From contig NZ_JAPNLK010000077.1 in the NCBI RefSeq assembly GCF_026627505.1, positions 1 to 39,148 of the forward strand: a stretch of 39,148 bases of DNA, in the 5' to 3' direction. The notes beneath the pieces were generated by a model. It was not told the DNA's origin. It worked only from the letters and a program-made list of their open reading frames with translations, and ran no database searches. Each line of letters starts with the position of its first letter. Positions within the stretch are counted from its first letter, which is position 1. The translations under genes and the position numbers were made by a program. The stretch is from Streptomyces sp. H27-H5 (GTDB lineage Bacteria > Actinomycetota > Actinomycetes > Streptomycetales > Streptomycetaceae). Below, piece by piece: positions 1-8,461 of the stretch.

Positions 1-412
1 GCCAGGGAAAGCCGCCCGGACGCAGCTCCAGCAGGGTCCACACGTGCCGGCGCACCCCCGCCCGCGCTTTCGCGATGCCGCCTCGCACGACGATGTCCAT
101 CGCGGCCAGGGTGCGGTGGGTGGTCGAATCCGAGACCGGCGGGCCGAAAAGCCGCTGGTGGTGGGCCTGGAGAGCCTCGGCCTCAGAAAGATTCCCCGCG
201 CCGAGCACGATGGCCACCGCGAGTTGGACGACCACCGCGGAGCGTTCCCGCCATCCCGGCCCACTCCCGCCGGGCAACACCTGCGCCAGCGCCGCGGTCA
301 GCCCGACCCGGTCGGCGAGCTTGCGCAGCAACACCGCCCCCGCATGCCCCACCAGCCCCCGGCCGTCAGCCCGCACGACAAGCCGCTCGTCCCACCCTGT
401 ACGCTCACTCAC
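1..412 (-). CDS. IS1380-family transposase, N-terminal part (cut by window edge)
   Basis: Reading from a GTG at 412, the minus strand encodes the typical N-terminus of actinobacterial IS1380-type transposases: a short lead (VSERTGWDERLVVRADG), then GLVGHAGAVLLRKLADRVGL, a WRERSAVVVQLAVAIVLGAGNLSEAEALQ stretch in several segments, and FGPPVSDSTTHRTL, ending in a region rich in Arg before the edge. No stop or frameshift is visible in the 137 codons present, so this end of the element may be intact. It would be a DDE enzyme that moves the element by cut and paste; the catalytic residues lie beyond the window. The start is inferred from family similarity recalled from memory. The element sits directly behind the regulator of the terphenyl cassette. 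Confidence 0.8.
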   Translation of the reverse strand, partial: MSERTGWDERLVVRADGRGLVGHAGAVLLRKLADRVGLTAALAQVLPGGSGPGWRERSAVVVQLAVAIVLGAGNLSEAEALQAHHQRLFGPPVSDSTTHRTLAAMDIVVRGGIAKARAGVRRHVWTLLELRPGGFPW

Positions 413-598
413 CAGAAAGGTGCCCCACTCTGCGTCCCCGATTCGTTCCAGACACTCGAATCATCGCAGGCCAGGGCACCTTTCGTGCTACCGGTCCCAC
501 TCCAGGGCGAATTCAGCTGAATGCCCGAGGTTGGTGTCTCATCTTGCTGCGCGGTCCGCCGTGGGGGACGGACCGGTGTTCCCCGTTGCTCGGTCGGG
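413..598. repeat. IS1380-proximal inverted repeat and end region
   Basis: This non-coding strip holds a perfect 11-bp inverted repeat, GAAAGGTGCCC at 415-425 and its complement at 474-484. A smaller one (GATTCG at 440-445 and CGAATC at 457-462) is nested inside. The structure lies just upstream of the transposase start, so it probably marks the terminal region of the insertion sequence or a structure controlling transposase expression. The exact outer boundary and the target duplication cannot be fixed from one end. Confidence 0.5.
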
Positions 599-1381
599 CT
601 ATTCCGAGAGAAGTCCCAGTTCCACCGCCCGCACACCTGCCTGGAAGCGGGAGTTGGCGCCGAGTTCACGCATGATCTCGGCGACGTGGCGCCGGTAGGT
701 GCGCAGCGACACGTTCAGGTCGCGCGCGGCGGCGTCGTCCGTGTAGCCGTCCCGCAGCCGCTCCAGGATCCTGCGGGTGAGTTCGCTGCGCAGCCGGGGG
801 CTGAGCGCCAGGTGGTCGTCGAGCTTGCGGCCCCGGGACCAGGCGCCGGCGAAGAGGAGTTCAAGGGCTCGCACCGCGGCGGGGTCATTGACCTGCGTTG
901 CCTGGCCCTTGGCGTTCCCGGCGGTCGCGCGGACCAGCGCGGCCGCGCCGTCGACGACGACGATGTCGCGTAACTCGGCCTCGGAGACCCGGACCTCGAA
1001 CCGGGCCCCGGGCGTCCGGGTCAACTGGCACAGCGACCCGTCCGCGACCTCGGGGGCGCACAGGAGCCGTACGACGGGACCGGAGTCCAGCATGGCCAGT
1101 GACTCGCGCGCGATGTGGCCGAAGGCGTCCTTCCCGGTGATCGCGAGGCAGACCGAGTGCCGGGCCCCGAGCACGAGGTCGGCCACGGCCTCGCCGAGCA
1201 CGGCGACGTCGGTGTGCGCCGCGGCGGGTCCCGGGTCCGGGCGCCTGCGGTGGAGGGAGACGGTGGATTCGATCAGCGCCCGTGCCTGCAGCAAGGTCTG
1301 TTCCACTTGCGCGGCGTGATCCACGGGTGTCGTGTCCCCCGCTCCCTCCGTACCTGGCGAATCGATCGCGGCTCCGGTCAC
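599..1381 (-). CDS. LuxR-type transcriptional regulator (probable cluster regulator)
   Basis: About 260 residues. The N-terminal two thirds resemble the phospholipase-D-like effector domain seen in streptomycete TrmB/LuxR hybrid regulators (segments VADLVLGARHSVCLAITGKD and VRLLCAPEVADGS, then RFEVRVSEAELRDIVVVDG). The last about 65 residues are a LuxR-like helix-turn-helix: ILERLRDGYTDDAAARDLNV followed by SLRTYRRHVAEIMRELGANS. The GTG at 1381 is preferred because GGGGGAC lies just upstream; an ATG at 1402 in the same frame is the alternative. It is divergent from the PPTase gene and next to the terphenyl genes, so a pathway-specific role is likely but inferred. A dyad GATCGC-N2-GCGATC at 1468-1481 in its upstream region could be its operator. 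Confidence 0.8.
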   Translation of the reverse strand: MTGAAIDSPGTEGAGDTTPVDHAAQVEQTLLQARALIESTVSLHRRRPDPGPAAAHTDVAVLGEAVADLVLGARHSVCLAITGKDAFGHIARESLAMLDSGPVVRLLCAPEVADGSLCQLTRTPGARFEVRVSEAELRDIVVVDGAAALVRATAGNAKGQATQVNDPAAVRALELLFAGAWSRGRKLDDHLALSPRLRSELTRRILERLRDGYTDDAAARDLNVSLRTYRRHVAEIMRELGANSRFQAGVRAVELGLLSE

Positions 1382-1762
1382 TGCGTCCCCCTTGACGACC
1401 ATGATCTGCTCGCCCAACCTATCCGTTTCAACTATTGATCGAGAAATTCTCTTGCTTCTCCCAAGCGGATCGCGTGCGATCGGACAGTAGTTCCCCCACT
1501 CAGAGCAAGTCAACAAGATCCCGGCGCGCGCAAGGCAATACAGGCATATGCCAAACTTTGTTTAATTTCGCCACTCCGAGGAATTTTTTCCAGCCATTTC
1601 GGCAGCAAGCTGCACCTGCCCCCCGGAACGAAATCCACCCCTTCCGTTTGCGTCACCGAACGCACCGTTCCCCTCACTCTCCGCTCCCAACCTGTCCACT
1701 TGTGGTCAACTCTGGTTCGCACAAGGCCACTTCAAGTGACCTTCGAGCCTACGGTGAGGCCT
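1382..1762. promoter_or_regulatory. Divergent promoter region between regulator and PPTase gene
   Basis: Non-coding and clearly more AT-rich than its surroundings, notably around 1545-1600 (CCAAACTTTGTTTAATTTCG). It separates two divergent genes, so promoters for both should lie here. The dyad GATCGC-GT-GCGATC at 1468-1481 is the only clear symmetric site. Individual -10 and -35 boxes cannot be assigned with confidence. Confidence 0.5.
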
Positions 1763-2515
1763 GTGACCACAACCCACACCGGGATCGAGCAGCATGACTC
1801 CGCACCACTGTTCGAAACCACCGACGCCCTGGTGTGGTGGTGGCGGATTCCGACGGGGCGGTACCGCGAGCGCGACCGCGGGCTTCTGGACAGTGCAGAG
1901 TTGAACCGAGTTCAACAAATGAAATCCACTCAGGCGCAGGTGGAGTTCATCACCTGCCGCGCGGCCGTGCGAAAGGCCCTTTCAGGGGTATTTCACGTAC
2001 CGGCCACCGATATATCCATAGGGCGAAACCCGTGCCCCGGCTGTGGCAGCGCGGAACACGGCCCGCCCGCCCTGCGTCATCCGGCGACACCCTGGTCGAT
2101 CAGCCTCGCGCACACGAGCGGTCTGGGCGTGCTGGCGCTCTCCCCCTTCCAGGTGGGCATCGACGTCGAGCGGATCCGTGAGCTCGACGTCGAACAGCTC
2201 GACGCCCCCGTGCTGACCCCGGCCGAACGCCGGGCCGTACGCGCCATGCCCGAAGGGCCTTCCCGCGCGACGGCCTTCCTCCGCTGTTGGACCCGCAAGG
2301 AAGCCGTGCTCAAGGCCGTCGGAATCGGCATCACCACGGACCTGACCGCATTGGAGACCCGATCCTGGGCTCCCGGCCCTGCTCACATCACCCTGTCCGC
2401 GCTCGGCTCCCCCACCACGTGGCGGGTGGCGGACGTCCTGGCTCCGGCCGGATGGACCGCCGCGCTCGCCCTGCCCCGCAGCGCCGAACGCCCGCCGTCG
2501 GTACGCCGGCTCTGA
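1763..2515 (+). CDS. 4'-phosphopantetheinyl transferase, Sfp type
   Basis: A 250-residue enzyme that transfers the phosphopantetheine arm of CoA to the serine of a carrier domain, here presumably Ser590 of the downstream synthetase. Family motifs are visible: WSISLAHTSG near residue 111, the magnesium-binding GIDVE at 132-136, and the WTRKEAVLKAVG motif at 176-187. Length fits the Sfp group. GTG at 1763 is chosen because GTGAGG lies directly before it; the frame is open further upstream to 1700 but without homology. A CPGC pair around residue 91-94 is also seen in related actinobacterial transferases. It is transcribed with the synthetase 143 bp downstream, which supports a dedicated activator role. 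Confidence 0.92.
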   Translation: MTTTHTGIEQHDSAPLFETTDALVWWWRIPTGRYRERDRGLLDSAELNRVQQMKSTQAQVEFITCRAAVRKALSGVFHVPATDISIGRNPCPGCGSAEHGPPALRHPATPWSISLAHTSGLGVLALSPFQVGIDVERIRELDVEQLDAPVLTPAERRAVRAMPEGPSRATAFLRCWTRKEAVLKAVGIGITTDLTALETRSWAPGPAHITLSALGSPTTWRVADVLAPAGWTAALALPRSAERPPSVRRL

Positions 2516-2658
2516 ACCCGGCGTACCGTCCCGCCCCGTCACCCCGTCACCCCGTCCCACGCGCACCTTCACCGCACGCGAGTGCCGTCCTTCACCCCTG
2601 TTCGCCGCGCACGGAGGTCTGACCCCGGCGCGCCCCCGAGGCCAGGAGACAGACGACC

Positions 2659-5424
2659 GTGAACCCACCGGACAATCTCACCGACCTGCTGCTGTACGCC
2701 GCCCGCCGGCACCCGGAGTCGGGGCTGCGCCACTGCCAGGGCTCGACCGACGCCGGCTTCCAGGACCAGACCCACCCCGAACTCCTCGCCGAAGCCCGCC
2801 GGATCCTGACCGGGCTGCGCTCCCGGGGGATGCGCCCCGGGGACCGCGTGATACTGGTCCTGGAGCGCCCCCAGGAGTTCCTGCCCGCCTTCTGGGCCAC
2901 CGTCCTCGGCGGCTTCGTTCCCTGCCCGATGGCCGCGCCGAGCACCGACCCGGAACGGTGGGCCGCCCGGCTCGACCACGTGGGCCACCTGTTGGGTGCC
3001 CCGCTGACCGTCACCACGGGCTCCCTCGCCGGCTCCCTCCCGCGGCCCCCCGGCCTGTCGGTGGTCGCCCTGGAGGACCTGTACGGAGCGGAGGCCGGCG
3101 AACTGCACGGCGCGGCGCCCGAGGACACCGCGATCCTGATGCTGACCTCGGGTTCGACCGGCGGTTCCAAGGCCGTGATGCTCAGCCACGGCAACCTGCT
3201 CGCCTCCATGGCCGCCAAGAACGGACACCACCGGCTCGGCCCCGCCGACACCACGCTGAACTGGGTCTCCTTCGACCACGTGGCCGCGCTCCTGGAATGC
3301 CACCTGCTGCCCCTGTACGCCGGCAGCACGCAGGTGCACGCACCCGCCGGCGCGGTGCTCGCCGACCCGCTGGAGTTCCTGCGGCTGATCTCCCGGCACG
3401 ACGTGACGATGACCTTCACCCCCAACTTCCTGCTGGGGCTGATCAACACGGCCGCCGACCGGTTCGTCGCCTCCGGCGAGCCGCTCGACCTCAGCCGGCT
3501 GCGGCACATCGTCAGCGGCGGCGAAGCCGTGGTCGTCGCCACCGGGGAAACGTTCCTCGACCACTTCGCCCCGTACGGGCTCGCCGGGGACGCCCTGTGG
3601 CCGGCGTTCGGGATGACCGAGACCTGCGCCGGCAGCGTCTACTCCCGCAAGGCCTTCCCCGAGGCCGACCGCGGCGCGGAGTTCGCGAACCTGGGCACCG
3701 CCGTCGCGGGGTTGCGCATGCGCGTCGTGGACGGGTCGGACCGGACGCTGCCCGAGGGCACGGTGGGCGAGGTCCAGTTCACCGGCCCCATGATCACCCC
3801 CGGCTACCACAACGACCCGCGGGCCACCGCGAACGCCTTCACCGCCGACGGCTGGTTCCGCAGCGGCGACCTGGGCCGCATCGACGACGGGCGCCTGACG
3901 CTGGCCGGCCGGAGCAAGGACAGCGTCATCGTCAACGGCGTCAACCACTTCAGCCACGACATCGAGGCCGCCCTCGAACAGCTCGACGGTGTCGCCCGCT
4001 CCTACGTCGCGGCCTTCCCCACCCGCCCGACCGGCAGCGACACCGAGCAGCTCGTGATCGCCTTCCACCCCGACCTTCCCGACGGGGACGAGGCCGCCCT
4101 GCACCGGGTGCTCACCGCCATCCGCAGCACCGTGGTCATGCACTGGGGCTTCCGCCCGTCCCTGGTCCTGCCGCTGTCCCGCGAGGACTTCCCCAAGACC
4201 AGCCTCGGCAAGATCCAGCGGGCCCTGATGCGCACCCGGCTGGAGGCGGGCGCGTACGAGGCCCCGCGACGGGCCGCAGCCGACCTGACCCTGCGCATGC
4301 TGGGCGGCCACACCCCACCCGAGGGCGCCACCGAGCAGATCCTCGCCGAGATCTACGGCGAGATGTTCGACGCCGACCCGGCCACCATCAGCGCCACCGC
4401 GAGCTTCTTCGACCTCGGCGGCACCTCGCTCGACATCCTGCGGCTGCGCGCCAAGGTGATGCAGCGGCTCGGCGTCACGGGTCTGGAGGTCATCACCGTG
4501 CTGACCGCGCCGACGGTCCGCGCCCTGGCCGCCCGGCTGGCCGTGGAGGCCGGGTCCGACTCCCGCCCGTACGACCCGCTGGTCCCCATGCAGACCAGCG
4601 GCGCCAAGACTCCCCTGTTCTGCGTCCACCCCGGGGTCGGCGAGGTCCTCGTCTTCGTGAACCTCGCCCGGTACTTCACGGGTGACCGACCCTTCCACGC
4701 CCTGCGCGCCCGCGGATTCAACGAGGGTGAGAAGCCCTTCGTCTCCTTCGAGCAGATGGTCGACTGCTACGTGGACGCCATCCGGGCCACGCAGCCGCAC
4801 GGCCCGTACGCCGTGGCCGGCTACTCGTACGGCGCCGCCGTCGCCTTCGAGATCGCCAAGATCCTCGAATCACAGGGCGAGCGCGTCGACTTCGTCGGCA
4901 GCTTCAACCTGCCGCCGCACATCAAGTACCGCATGAACGAACTGGACTTCGTGGACACCGCGGCGAACCTGGCGTTCTTCCTGGACCTGCTGGACAAGAA
5001 GCAGGCGACCGAGCTGCCGGACGCCCTGCGGCACCTGTCGCGGGAGGCCCAGGTGGCCCACCTCATCGAGATCGCCCCACGGGAGCGGCTCGCCGAACTC
5101 GACTTGGACACGGCGTCGTTCGGCGCGTGGGCCGACCTGGCCAACACACTGACCGATCTGGGCCGGGGCTACGAACCGAGCGGCACGGTGCGGTCGATGA
5201 GCGTCTTCCACGCGACGCCGCTGCACGGTACCCGGGAGGACTGGCTCGACAACGAGCTGCGCCGCTGGGACGAGCACACCACCGAACCCAACCGGTACCT
5301 GGAGGTGCCGGGCGAGCACTACACCCTGATGGGCCCCCGCCACGTGGCGGCCTTCCAGGCGATTCTGCGACGGGAACTGGACCGCGCGATGGCCGAGGCC
5401 GACGCCGGCAGGGCCCGGCGGTAG
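2659..5424 (+). CDS. terA: Tridomain A-T-TE synthetase (polyporic acid synthetase, TerA/EchA type)
   Basis: A 921-residue single-module enzyme without a condensation domain. The adenylation domain (about 1-530) shows LTSGSTGGSK at 162-171, a core A5-like AFGMTETC near 316, SGDLGR near 402 and PKTSLGKIQ near 512. A thiolation domain follows with phosphopantetheine site FFDLGGTSL, Ser590. A type I thioesterase (about 650-905) has GYSYG with nucleophile Ser723 and a terminal GEHYT His887. This order is that of bacterial and fungal aryl alpha-keto-acid dimerising synthetases (EchA and TerA in Streptomyces, RalA, AtrA), which join two arylpyruvates into a quinone or furanone. With terB and terC downstream, polyporic acid from phenylpyruvate is the likely product. 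AGGAG at 2644 supports the GTG start. Product identity is inferred. Confidence 0.88.
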   Translation: MNPPDNLTDLLLYAARRHPESGLRHCQGSTDAGFQDQTHPELLAEARRILTGLRSRGMRPGDRVILVLERPQEFLPAFWATVLGGFVPCPMAAPSTDPERWAARLDHVGHLLGAPLTVTTGSLAGSLPRPPGLSVVALEDLYGAEAGELHGAAPEDTAILMLTSGSTGGSKAVMLSHGNLLASMAAKNGHHRLGPADTTLNWVSFDHVAALLECHLLPLYAGSTQVHAPAGAVLADPLEFLRLISRHDVTMTFTPNFLLGLINTAADRFVASGEPLDLSRLRHIVSGGEAVVVATGETFLDHFAPYGLAGDALWPAFGMTETCAGSVYSRKAFPEADRGAEFANLGTAVAGLRMRVVDGSDRTLPEGTVGEVQFTGPMITPGYHNDPRATANAFTADGWFRSGDLGRIDDGRLTLAGRSKDSVIVNGVNHFSHDIEAALEQLDGVARSYVAAFPTRPTGSDTEQLVIAFHPDLPDGDEAALHRVLTAIRSTVVMHWGFRPSLVLPLSREDFPKTSLGKIQRALMRTRLEAGAYEAPRRAAADLTLRMLGGHTPPEGATEQILAEIYGEMFDADPATISATASFFDLGGTSLDILRLRAKVMQRLGVTGLEVITVLTAPTVRALAARLAVEAGSDSRPYDPLVPMQTSGAKTPLFCVHPGVGEVLVFVNLARYFTGDRPFHALRARGFNEGEKPFVSFEQMVDCYVDAIRATQPHGPYAVAGYSYGAAVAFEIAKILESQGERVDFVGSFNLPPHIKYRMNELDFVDTAANLAFFLDLLDKKQATELPDALRHLSREAQVAHLIEIAPRERLAELDLDTASFGAWADLANTLTDLGRGYEPSGTVRSMSVFHATPLHGTREDWLDNELRRWDEHTTEPNRYLEVPGEHYTLMGPRHVAAFQAILRRELDRAMAEADAGRARR

Positions 5425-5449
5425 GACCGAGATGACGGGGGACGACACC

Positions 5450-6394
5450 ATGCGAGGCAAGAAGATCCTGATCACCGGCGGCACCGGGCAGGTCGCCCGG
5501 CCGGTCGCTGAGTCACTGGCAGAGCACAACGAGGTCTGGTGCATCGGCCGCTTCGGCACGCCGGGCGTGGAGCGCGAGCTCAACGAGCGGGGCGTCACCA
5601 CACGACACTGGGACATGACCGATCCCTCGGAGCACGCGCTGAAGGGCATACCCGAAGACTTCACGCATGTACTGCACTCCGCGGTGCACCGCGGCGAGGA
5701 CGGCAACTTCAACGCCACCGCCGAGATCAACGCGGTGGCCACCGGCCGCCTGATGACCCACGCCCGCGGCGCCGAGGCGTTCCTGTTCGTCTCGACGGGC
5801 GCCCTGTACGCACGCCGGACCCTGGACCACGCGTACACCGAGGACGACCCGGTCGACGGCAGCGCCGCGTGGCTGCCGGCCTACCCGATGGGCAAGCTGG
5901 CGACCGAGGGAGCGGTGCGCGCCTTCGCCCGCGTACTGGGTCTGCCCACCACCATCGCGCGTCTCAACATCGCTTACGGGCCCGGTAGCTACGGTGGCGT
6001 CCCGATGCTGTACTTCGAGCAGATGCTGGCCGGGAAACCGATCGCCGTGCCGTTGGAGGGCCAGAACTGGTGCTCCCTCCTGCACACCGACGACCTCGTC
6101 GCCCAGGTCCCGCCGCTGTGGCGGGCGGCGTCCGTCCCGGCGACGCTGGTCAATTGGGGTGGTGACCAGTCGGTCGGCATGAGTGACTGCCTCCGCCACA
6201 TCGAGGCGCTGACGGGCGTGGAGGCCGTGCTCGTACCGACGGAGGTCACCCGGGAGACGTACCGGTTCGACCCCTCGCTGCGCCGCCGGCTGACCGGCCC
6301 GTGCCGGGTCGACTGGCGGGACGGCATCGAACGCACCCTGCGGGCCCTGTATCCGCAGCACATGAGCCGCCGAGAAGGGACGCAGACGCCATGA
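5450..6394 (+). CDS. terB: NAD(P)-dependent short-chain reductase, TerB-like
   Basis: A 314-residue extended short-chain dehydrogenase/epimerase-fold protein. The Rossmann motif ILITGGTGQVA is at residues 6-16, VSTGALYA at 114-121, and the catalytic YPMGK (Tyr145, Lys149) follows. In terfestatin biosynthesis the homologous TerB is known to reduce the polyporic acid quinone for subsequent dehydration to terferol. Two ATGs are possible, 5432 and 5450; 5450 is preferred because GGGGGAC precedes it and the protein then begins directly with the Rossmann strand. The gene follows terA by 25 bp and its stop overlaps the terC start (ATGA), so the three are translationally coupled. Confidence 0.82.
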   Translation: MRGKKILITGGTGQVARPVAESLAEHNEVWCIGRFGTPGVERELNERGVTTRHWDMTDPSEHALKGIPEDFTHVLHSAVHRGEDGNFNATAEINAVATGRLMTHARGAEAFLFVSTGALYARRTLDHAYTEDDPVDGSAAWLPAYPMGKLATEGAVRAFARVLGLPTTIARLNIAYGPGSYGGVPMLYFEQMLAGKPIAVPLEGQNWCSLLHTDDLVAQVPPLWRAASVPATLVNWGGDQSVGMSDCLRHIEALTGVEAVLVPTEVTRETYRFDPSLRRRLTGPCRVDWRDGIERTLRALYPQHMSRREGTQTP

Positions 6395-6798
6395 CGACAG
6401 GCATCGACAACAATCTGGCCCTGGTCCGGCGCGCCTACCGCGCCTTCCACGAACGCGATGTGGCCGGGCTTCTCGACACCCTGGATCCGCAGGTGGAATG
6501 GGTACACCCCGACGGCATGGCCGACTACGGCCTGGGGGGCACCAAGCACGGTCACGCGGGTGTCAGGGAGTTCCTGTCGCGCGTACCGACCGTCCTCGGC
6601 GGGATGCGCCTGGAGCCGCAGGAGTTCGTGGCCGCCGACGACCGGATCGTGGTCTTCGGCGTCCGGCAGGTGACCTCGGTCCGCGGCACGACCGTGACCC
6701 TTCCCTTCATCCACTCCTGGACCCTGCGGGCCGGGACCGCCGTCCGGATGGAGGACGTCTTCGACACGGTGCTCTTCCAGCGGCTGATCGAGAGCTGA
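6391..6798 (+). CDS. terC: SnoaL-like dehydratase, TerC-like
   Basis: A 135-residue NTF2/ketosteroid-isomerase-fold protein: LVRRAYRAFHERDVAGLLDT helix start, VEWVHPDG strand, G-rich loop and HGHAGVREFLSRV, ending in a strand pair with HSWTLRAGTAVRMEDVFD. SnoaL-like proteins use this cone-shaped fold for isomerisation, hydrolysis or dehydration. The partner TerC in the terfestatin pathway acts with TerB to dehydrate the reduced quinone to terferol. The 4-bp ATGA overlap with terB supports partnership. No further tailoring gene (glycosyl-, methyl- or prenyltransferase) follows, so terferol itself may be the end product of this locus. Confidence 0.8.
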   Translation: MTTGIDNNLALVRRAYRAFHERDVAGLLDTLDPQVEWVHPDGMADYGLGGTKHGHAGVREFLSRVPTVLGGMRLEPQEFVAADDRIVVFGVRQVTSVRGTTVTLPFIHSWTLRAGTAVRMEDVFDTVLFQRLIES

Positions 6799-6830
6799 CC
6801 AGAGCTGACCAGAGCTGACCAGAGCTGACC
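6791..6830. repeat. Four perfect tandem 10-bp repeats at the terC stop
   Basis: AGAGCTGACC occurs four times head to tail. The first copy supplies the last serine codon and the TGA stop of terC; the others add stop codons downstream in other frames. It looks like replication slippage at the gene end. No function is evident. Confidence 0.9.
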
Positions 6831-6949
6831 GCCCGATCGTGCCGTGTGCGGCAGGTGCCGGCCGGTCGAGGGGGCCCGTCGTTCCGTCGGAGGGTCGCCG
6901 TACTCATGGCGACCCTCCGACAACACGAGCGACAACGCGTTGGGCGGTG

Positions 6950-8404
6950 TCAGCGGCTGTTGCCCGAGGGGTAGACGCTGAGGTCGCCGTAGGTCGACAG
7001 GACGCCGGCCAGGTCACCGGGTTTGTCCCGCAGGGTGGTGTCCAGGAAGGCGAGAGTGGTCGCGGCGACGACGTGCGGGCTCTCGGTGCGGCCGAGGGAG
7101 CCGACGATCGAGGGCACGGGCGGCAGGTACAAGGGGCCGTCCATGAAGGTGAGGTGTGCGGCGCCGGGGATGGTGAGCCGGTAGCTCGTCGCCGTGCCGA
7201 GCCTGAGGGCCTCGGTGAGGCGGGGTATGTAGTCCGGGTCGGTTCCGGGGGTGATGGCCTGGGTGAGCGCGAGCATCGGCCGGCGGAGGGAGGGGGAGGC
7301 CGGGCCGTGGGGGTAGCCGTCCAGATCGATGACGGCGTCGAACCGTTGGTCCTGCCGGGCTGCCTGCAGGGCGGCGGCACCACCCATGGAGTGGCCGGTG
7401 GCCGCGACCCGACCGGTGTCCAGGCGTCCGGTCAGCGGGTCGGTGATCTCGCCTCGGTCCAGATGTTCCAGCTGGGTGAGGACGAAGCCGAGGTCGGCGG
7501 CGCGAACCGCCGTCCAGTCAACGGCCAGCTTGTCGTCCTTGTCGCGGTCCCCGGTGGAGGCGAGCTTGGTGTGGATCGTTCGGCCGTCGTCGAGGACGAC
7601 GGCGGCGGAGTCGTACGGGTGGTCGAGCGCGGCGACCACGTAGCCGTGGCCGGCCAGTTCCTCCGCCCAGGCGGTGTTCTGGGTACGCACTCCGCCCGAC
7701 CCGGGAGAGAACAGCACGACCGGGAACCGTTCGCCCCCACCGGCCACCGGGGCGTCGAAGACCGAATGGCTGCGAGCACGCGGGACGCCGTCGATCAGGA
7801 AGCCGGGCAAGCCGACCTCGTGGGCGAGGGCATCGGACACGATGCGCGCCTCGTGCTCCGTGCGTCCGAGGTACTGGGCCCGCTGCGCGCCTGCGGGGCT
7901 CTTCCGCGCGGGATACCAGAGCTGCACCACGACCGTACGGCGGTCGTTCGGATCGGCGGTGAAGGTCTCGGGGCGGCGTGGGTCGGTCCACTGCACCACG
8001 CGGGTGCCGACCGCGAAGCCGCCCGACGGCTCGGGGAACACCGGTACGGGAAAGGCCCAGGCGGCCACCGGAGCCGTGGCCATCAGGCCGACGCAGACCA
8101 CCGACCCCGGCAACGCCGGCCACCATCGGGCCCGCCACGCCGGCCGGCCGCTACGGCGCCGCAGCAGGGGAGAGAGGGCGAACGGCAACGCGACGGCGGC
8201 GCCTGCCAGTACCGGCAGCATCTGCCAGCGGATCCCCACCACACTCAGCAGGATCGCGGACAGTACGAGAACGGCCCCCGACGCGATCGTGACGCGTGGG
8301 CGGGCAGCGGGCGGAAGCCAGCGCGCCACCACCAGCGCGACCCCGGCCGACAAGGCAAGAAGTTCCAGAGGGGACATGTACAGTCCCGCGATGATCTCGG
8401 TCAC
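6950..8404 (-). CDS. Membrane-anchored alpha/beta hydrolase (PAF-acetylhydrolase/DLH-like)
   Basis: A 484-residue protein with three to four N-terminal membrane segments (about residues 10-28, 40-58, 62-80 and 98-118) and a C-terminal alpha/beta hydrolase domain outside or facing the membrane. The nucleophile elbow is GHSMGG with Ser339; FSPGSGG at 232-238 forms the oxyanion loop; Asp360 or Asp362 and His417 (GAAHLTF) complete a plausible triad. This layout is common in Streptomyces proteins annotated as acetylhydrolase or dienelactone hydrolase family. The GTG at 8404 has GAGGA six bases upstream. It is divergent from the FKBP gene, with two symmetric sites between them that may regulate both. 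Substrate unknown; an ester or phospholipid is plausible. Confidence 0.8.
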   Translation of the reverse strand: MTEIIAGLYMSPLELLALSAGVALVVARWLPPAARPRVTIASGAVLVLSAILLSVVGIRWQMLPVLAGAAVALPFALSPLLRRRSGRPAWRARWWPALPGSVVCVGLMATAPVAAWAFPVPVFPEPSGGFAVGTRVVQWTDPRRPETFTADPNDRRTVVVQLWYPARKSPAGAQRAQYLGRTEHEARIVSDALAHEVGLPGFLIDGVPRARSHSVFDAPVAGGGERFPVVLFSPGSGGVRTQNTAWAEELAGHGYVVAALDHPYDSAAVVLDDGRTIHTKLASTGDRDKDDKLAVDWTAVRAADLGFVLTQLEHLDRGEITDPLTGRLDTGRVAATGHSMGGAAALQAARQDQRFDAVIDLDGYPHGPASPSLRRPMLALTQAITPGTDPDYIPRLTEALRLGTATSYRLTIPGAAHLTFMDGPLYLPPVPSIVGSLGRTESPHVVAATTLAFLDTTLRDKPGDLAGVLSTYGDLSVYPSGNSR

Positions 8405-8461
8405 CCGGCCATCCTCGGGGCGGGACACGCGGCGCCACATCAATCCCGGGTCGCCACCGCA

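Noticed and set aside
2569..4800. 743-codon open frame on the minus strand opposite the synthetase
   Set aside because: It is the GC-rich antisense shadow of terA; its product is low-complexity Gly/Val/Glu without any domain.
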